Source: Bryobacterales bacterium
Lineage (GTDB): Bacteria; Acidobacteriota; Terriglobia; Bryobacterales; Bryobacteraceae
NCBI GenBank assembly: GCA_025353235.1
Contig: JANXQZ010000505.1
Location: forward strand, 1-9,173
DNA: 9,173 nucleotides
Reading direction: 5' to 3'
This document shows, piece after piece, positions 6,177 to 9,173 of this stretch. The notes beneath the pieces are model-generated. The model was not told the origin of the DNA, made no database searches, and was given only the letters and a program-made list of their open reading frames with translations. The translations under genes were made by a program, and so were the position numbers. Numbering within the stretch: the first letter of the stretch is position 1; each line of letters opens with the position of its first letter.

Positions 6177-7493
6177 TTAAGGAACTGCGTGTTCAGCGAC
6201 CTTGTTGTCGCCCGGTTTGACTCCCGGCCCGGTTAGAGAGATCGGCTTTCCCTTGGTCAGGATGGCGGTACCTTGGCCTAGAAAGTAAGAGGCTGCCTGA
6301 GGGGTTACTACGTTTGTGCCGCTTCGAGTTTGAATGGTGAGCCGCATCCCCTCCTTCGGGATCAGGAAGCTCTTGTCCTTGAGTCGAACGGTAAACGAAT
6401 CAGTTCCGGCCTGCAGAGTTAAGAAGGGAACGCGCGCTAAGATGGCCGCCTCGGAATAGAGAGGATCGGCCTTGAGCGTGACCGCGAGGTTTTCTGTTGC
6501 TAGATTCCCGGTGCCGTCGAACGATATCACCGACGGTGCCAAAGCCAATCCAGCCAAGTAGAGAGAGATCCTGGTGCAGGCTGGCAGCGTAGTGGCCGAT
6601 ACGATTTGGATCGGGTTGGATAGCAAGCGAGCGGCAGCCTCTTCCCGGAGGGCTGAGAGGGCGAATTCGATTCGCGCCGGATAGTCGGCAGGAGTTTCCG
6701 GGGTCAGGGTTTTGAGTGCCGCGAGTTGTTGAGAAAGCAGAGTATGCACTTGGCTATCGAGCTCGCCTGTGCCCGTGGAAACCGCCGAAGCCGGAGGGAA
6801 GCTGCCGCCTGAGGTGGTGGCCAACGCATCAACAAGGTGACCTTTCCCGGCCTCGGTTAGGCGAAGGAAGAGTTCAGTTTGCGCCAAGCCAGTAAGCGCG
6901 TTCACGTATCCGTCGCGAGCTTTGTCGCCTTCCTTCATCAAGGCGAGTAACTGATCCTGGGGAACGCCAGCGGTTTTCGCGCTAGCTGCCGCCATGGCAC
7001 CGGCGCGCACATATGCTTCGGTGGCGAGCCGGAAGAGCTGCATTTGCAAGATTGTTTGGCGGACGGCGGCGGCCTGCGTCTGTCCCGGCAGCGCTTGTGT
7101 TTGGAGCAGAACGGCATCCCCGAACATGGTTTGGACACGGGGCGCTAGCCAGGCAGGCCGGTCGCCAGGCTTCTCGAGGAGCGTTTGCAACAATCGCAAA
7201 TCCTCGAAGAAAGCTTGCGCGCGATCGCCGTGAAATGCCTGATCTTTCTGAAATCCGAGCCGGATCGATTCGAGGCGAGCGCTGGTGCGCAATAGCAACA
7301 GGCCGGAATCCGCCGGGTTCTTCTTTAAGTCCTCGGTGAGATCCAGAATCACAGCATTCACAGTCGTCTCGGATGCGCCATCGAGCAATCCATGGTAGTA
7401 GCGCGCCAAGGCGATTTGATATGGACTCGGCCGGACCTTCACGCATCCCGGCGCGCTGAGGATCAGGCATAGGGCGGCCAAACGGAATATCAT
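6177..7493 (-). CDS. Lipoprotein of unknown function
   Basis: A 438-residue protein with a lipoprotein signal peptide: MIFRLAALCLILSAPG followed by Cys17, which would be lipidated. Asp is absent at +2 (Val), which in the E. coli rule would favour outer-membrane sorting. Residues about 25-290 are largely helical and Ala/Leu-rich (e.g. LLLLRTSARLESI, LALMKEGDKARDGYVNALTGLAQ), with a loose TPR-like feel but no clear repeat. From about 300 the sequence turns beta-rich with Gly/Thr turns (VISFDGTGNLATENLAVTL, SFTVRLKDKSFLIP, LTIQTRSGTNVV), suggesting a small Ig-like sandwich domain. I do not recognise the family. Its ATG abuts the TAG of the upstream 295-residue gene with no base between, so the two are probably one unit. 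No catalytic motif is visible; a structural or binding role is a guess. Confidence 0.85.
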   Translation of the reverse strand: MIFRLAALCLILSAPGCVKVRPSPYQIALARYYHGLLDGASETTVNAVILDLTEDLKKNPADSGLLLLRTSARLESIRLGFQKDQAFHGDRAQAFFEDLRLLQTLLEKPGDRPAWLAPRVQTMFGDAVLLQTQALPGQTQAAAVRQTILQMQLFRLATEAYVRAGAMAAASAKTAGVPQDQLLALMKEGDKARDGYVNALTGLAQTELFLRLTEAGKGHLVDALATTSGGSFPPASAVSTGTGELDSQVHTLLSQQLAALKTLTPETPADYPARIEFALSALREEAAARLLSNPIQIVSATTLPACTRISLYLAGLALAPSVISFDGTGNLATENLAVTLKADPLYSEAAILARVPFLTLQAGTDSFTVRLKDKSFLIPKEGMRLTIQTRSGTNVVTPQAASYFLGQGTAILTKGKPISLTGPGVKPGDNKVAEHAVP

Positions 7494-8381
7494 CTAAGCC
7501 AGTCTCGTTTTAAACGCCGTCAGCTTGTCGATGTCGGCTTGGATCTTCGCTTTTGCGGCGTCGTCGGTGGCTTTGGCTTTCTGTTTGGTCAACGCCGCGA
7601 TGCGTTCATCGATGGAGCTTCGCTTCAATTGTTTGGCCAAGTCGAGAGAAGACGTTAACAGGCCGCCTTGGGCATCGAAGATGGCGTTTATCACTAAGTC
7701 GCGGATCGCCGAGTCGAGCCCGGCTTGAGCGTCGAGGACGCTTTGATCGATGTCGCCGAGGGCGATGGTGAGTTGATTTTTCCAGAAGTCGCCGAGGCGG
7801 TCGTAGTGGCGCTGGTACGGCATCTGGCCATCGGGGAATAAGACCAGGTAGGCCATCACAAGCTGGCGGCCCGACTGTTTCAGCGGGTCGAGCCCGATGG
7901 AGAAGATGGATTGAAGCTCGGGATGGTCGCTAAGATCGGGGTCGTCTTGCAGCGCGGGGACGATGCCTTTGGCTGCGATTAGAACGCGTTTGGTCTCAAG
8001 TTTCGGGTTGCCACCGGTGTTCTTGAACTCCTGAAGCTCGGGCGCAAACTCGCTGAAGCCGGGAAAGGCGTCGAGATTCGCGTCATTCAGGTAGAAACTT
8101 TGCAGCTCGAGATTCGTGAGATCCACGACGATGGGTGTCCGCAGGACGTCCATGGCGCGAATGGTGGCATCTAGCCTGGCGCTGGCAGCACGTTGGGCCG
8201 CTCGGATGGCCACCCCGAGTTTGATGGCCTTGAAGATGCCTTCAGCTACGAAGCCCGCCACGGCGGTGGGTCCGGGCGCGAGGTTCAGGAGGCTGGTGAT
8301 CGCCCCAACGCCTTTGGTAATCGCGGACGCGGCAGTGTCGAGAGAATTGGCGGGGGCGGGTGATGGCATCTTACGCGGCAT
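7494..8381 (-). CDS. Conserved-looking helical protein of unknown function, coiled-coil-like tail
   Basis: A 295-residue protein with no signal peptide I can defend. Residues about 15-70 form a Gly/Ala-rich, weakly hydrophobic helix pair (GVGAITSLLNLAPGPTAVAG, GIFKAIKLGVAIRAAQRAAS) that might associate with membrane. The middle is acidic and mixed (LELQSFYLNDANLDAFPGF, LQDDPDLSDHPELQ). The last about 45 residues (SSIDERIAALTKQKAKATDD, AKAKIQADIDKLTAF) are a heptad-like charged coiled coil. No known domain is recognised. The start could be ATG 8381 or ATG 8369; neither has a Shine-Dalgarno. A TGaTAAAAT extended -10-like string covers 8388-8380 and, if used, would put the transcript start near 8373 and favour 8369 with almost no leader. 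It abuts the lipoprotein gene and likely works with it. Confidence 0.8.
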   Translation of the reverse strand: MPRKMPSPAPANSLDTAASAITKGVGAITSLLNLAPGPTAVAGFVAEGIFKAIKLGVAIRAAQRAASARLDATIRAMDVLRTPIVVDLTNLELQSFYLNDANLDAFPGFSEFAPELQEFKNTGGNPKLETKRVLIAAKGIVPALQDDPDLSDHPELQSIFSIGLDPLKQSGRQLVMAYLVLFPDGQMPYQRHYDRLGDFWKNQLTIALGDIDQSVLDAQAGLDSAIRDLVINAIFDAQGGLLTSSLDLAKQLKRSSIDERIAALTKQKAKATDDAAKAKIQADIDKLTAFKTRLA

Positions 8382-8393
8382 TTTATCACGTTG

Positions 8394-8411
8394 GACCGCT
8401 CCCTTACGGTC
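8394..8411. repeat. Short inverted repeat flanking the tandem array
   Basis: GACCG (8394-8398) and CGGTC (8407-8411) pair around CTCCCTTA. In the plus frame the stretch through the first repeat unit reads P-L-P-Y-G-H-G-S, close to a PLPxGRGS peptide I recall as junk tails in Acidobacteria proteins, which suggests a dispersed genomic repeat. The stem is too short to call a terminator. Confidence 0.4.
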
Positions 8412-8459
8412 ACGGCTCGGTTAGTGTCACGGCTCGGTTAGTGTCATGGCTCGGTTAGA
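8409..8459. repeat. Tandem repeat, 3 x 17 bp
   Basis: The unit GTCACGGCTCGGTTAGT occurs at 8409-8425 and 8426-8442 without a mismatch, and a third copy at 8443-8459 differs at two bases (CAT for CAC, final A). The array starts inside the MFS gene: its TAA stop (8457-8455) is part of the third copy. As 17 is not a multiple of 3, successive copies shift frame. The array fills most of the 73-bp gap to the next gene. Confidence 0.95.
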
Positions 8460-9173
8460 GAGCAGCTACTTTTCGGTTCACTGTTAGAAAATATACGCCC
8501 ACTAGCGCCAACAGAATTCCGTTGCAGGTGAGCACTACCGGCACTGTAAATTGCTTCGATAGCGACCCGATCACCAGACTTCCGATCGGCATTCCGCCGC
8601 GAAACGCGACGTTGTACACGCTCATCACCCGTCCGCGCATCGAATCTGTAGTGATCGTCTGCACCAGCGAACTGACCATGGCGAATACCGAGATCAGCGC
8701 TGCGCCAGCGCAGAAGACCAGAGCCGCACTGACCACCAGCGTGCGGGATAGCGAAAAGGCCGAGATCATCACGCCGAGCACCACCAGCATAATCAAAGCC
8801 AACCGGCCCTGACGTTTCACGCGTCCCATCCCGGCCACCACAAGTGCTCCCATCACCGAACCGATCCCGGAGGCAGCCAACAGAATCGTGAACGTCCTCG
8901 CGTCGCCGTGCAACACATCTCGCGCGAATACCGGCAGGAACACGATCAGCGGAATCGCAAGCATCGTCATCAAGAACGCCAGCACGATGAGTCCCTCCAT
9001 GGCGCTCTGCTGGCGCACGAACGCGATGCCCTGCTTCATGCTTACCAGCATCGACTCGCCGGTTTTCTTCGGGATGAACCGCGTCTTGACGATCAGCAGC
9101 GAAATGATGACAGCCACGAACGATATGCCGTTCAGCCCGAAACACCAGGCCGCCCCGTAATTCGCCAGCGCCA
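8455..9173 (-). CDS. MFS transporter, C-terminal portion (5' end outside window)
   Basis: The last 238 residues are visible; the frame is open to the right edge. It shows alternating hydrophobic helices: visible residues about 10-28 (FGLNGISFVAVIISLLIV), 58-80, 93-113 (a GIGSVMGALV helix), 120-140, 145-168 and a final pair ending LLALVGVYFLTVNRKVAAL. That is six to seven segments, the second half of a 12-helix carrier. The loop MRGRVMSVYNVAFRGGMP before the penultimate helix pair is typical of the MFS_3/EntS-like drug and siderophore exporter group. The substrate cannot be told. It would sit in the inner membrane and export by proton antiport, by family. The stop codon lies in the 17-bp tandem repeat, but the protein ends naturally after helix 12, so truncation is not indicated. 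The downstream 295-residue gene starts 73 bp later. Confidence 0.9.
   Translation of the reverse strand, partial: ALANYGAAWCFGLNGISFVAVIISLLIVKTRFIPKKTGESMLVSMKQGIAFVRQQSAMEGLIVLAFLMTMLAIPLIVFLPVFARDVLHGDARTFTILLAASGIGSVMGALVVAGMGRVKRQGRLALIMLVVLGVMISAFSLSRTLVVSAALVFCAGAALISVFAMVSSLVQTITTDSMRGRVMSVYNVAFRGGMPIGSLVIGSLSKQFTVPVVLTCNGILLALVGVYFLTVNRKVAAL

Noticed and set aside
1..9173. CRISPR array, tRNA, rRNA, insertion sequence or integrase
   Set aside because: No regularly spaced repeats beyond the 17-bp triplicate, no cloverleaf or rRNA sequence, and no transposase or integrase motif was seen on either strand.

Overview
The window reads like Acidobacteriota, most likely a Solibacter/Bryobacter-type soil bacterium. 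This is inference from GC-rich coding DNA, a tandem repeat block that reads as a recurrent junk peptide I associate with those genomes, a relic of a small protein family common there, and gene content. It rests on recall, not on a search. Almost everything is on the minus strand; the only clear plus-strand unit is a small toxin-antitoxin pair.

Positions 1-4239 (minus strand, read from right to left) hold a compact form II carbon-monoxide-dehydrogenase-like operon: coxS (2Fe-2S subunit), coxL (molybdenum subunit), coxM (FAD subunit), coxG (SRPBCC maturation or membrane-recruitment factor), then the start of a secreted, possibly cupin-type, protein cut by the window edge. The genes are separated by 1 bp or overlap by 4 bp (ATGA), so they are very probably transcribed together and translationally coupled. 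Together S, M and L make a molybdenum hydroxylase that passes electrons from the Mo site through two 2Fe-2S clusters to FAD. CoxL carries the AYRGAGR loop of form II, not the form I CO dehydrogenase signature, so CO need not be the substrate.

Positions 4240-6176 are a low-density, decaying zone. It holds a relic of a small protein family just upstream of coxS, a short two-helix zinc-ribbon membrane protein whose first Cys pair lies in a different frame from the rest, several inverted repeats, and a hicB-hicA pair on the plus strand. The hicB antitoxin is open. The hicA toxin is broken by one inserted base exactly at its catalytic histidine codon. Three separate single-base lesions in under 2 kb contrast with the fully open operons on both sides.

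Positions 6177-8381 hold two abutting genes of unknown function: a 295-residue helical protein with a charged, coiled-coil-like tail, then a 438-residue lipoprotein. Upstream of them lies a 3 x 17-bp tandem repeat that begins inside the stop codon of an MFS exporter gene (8455 to the right edge, 5' end missing).
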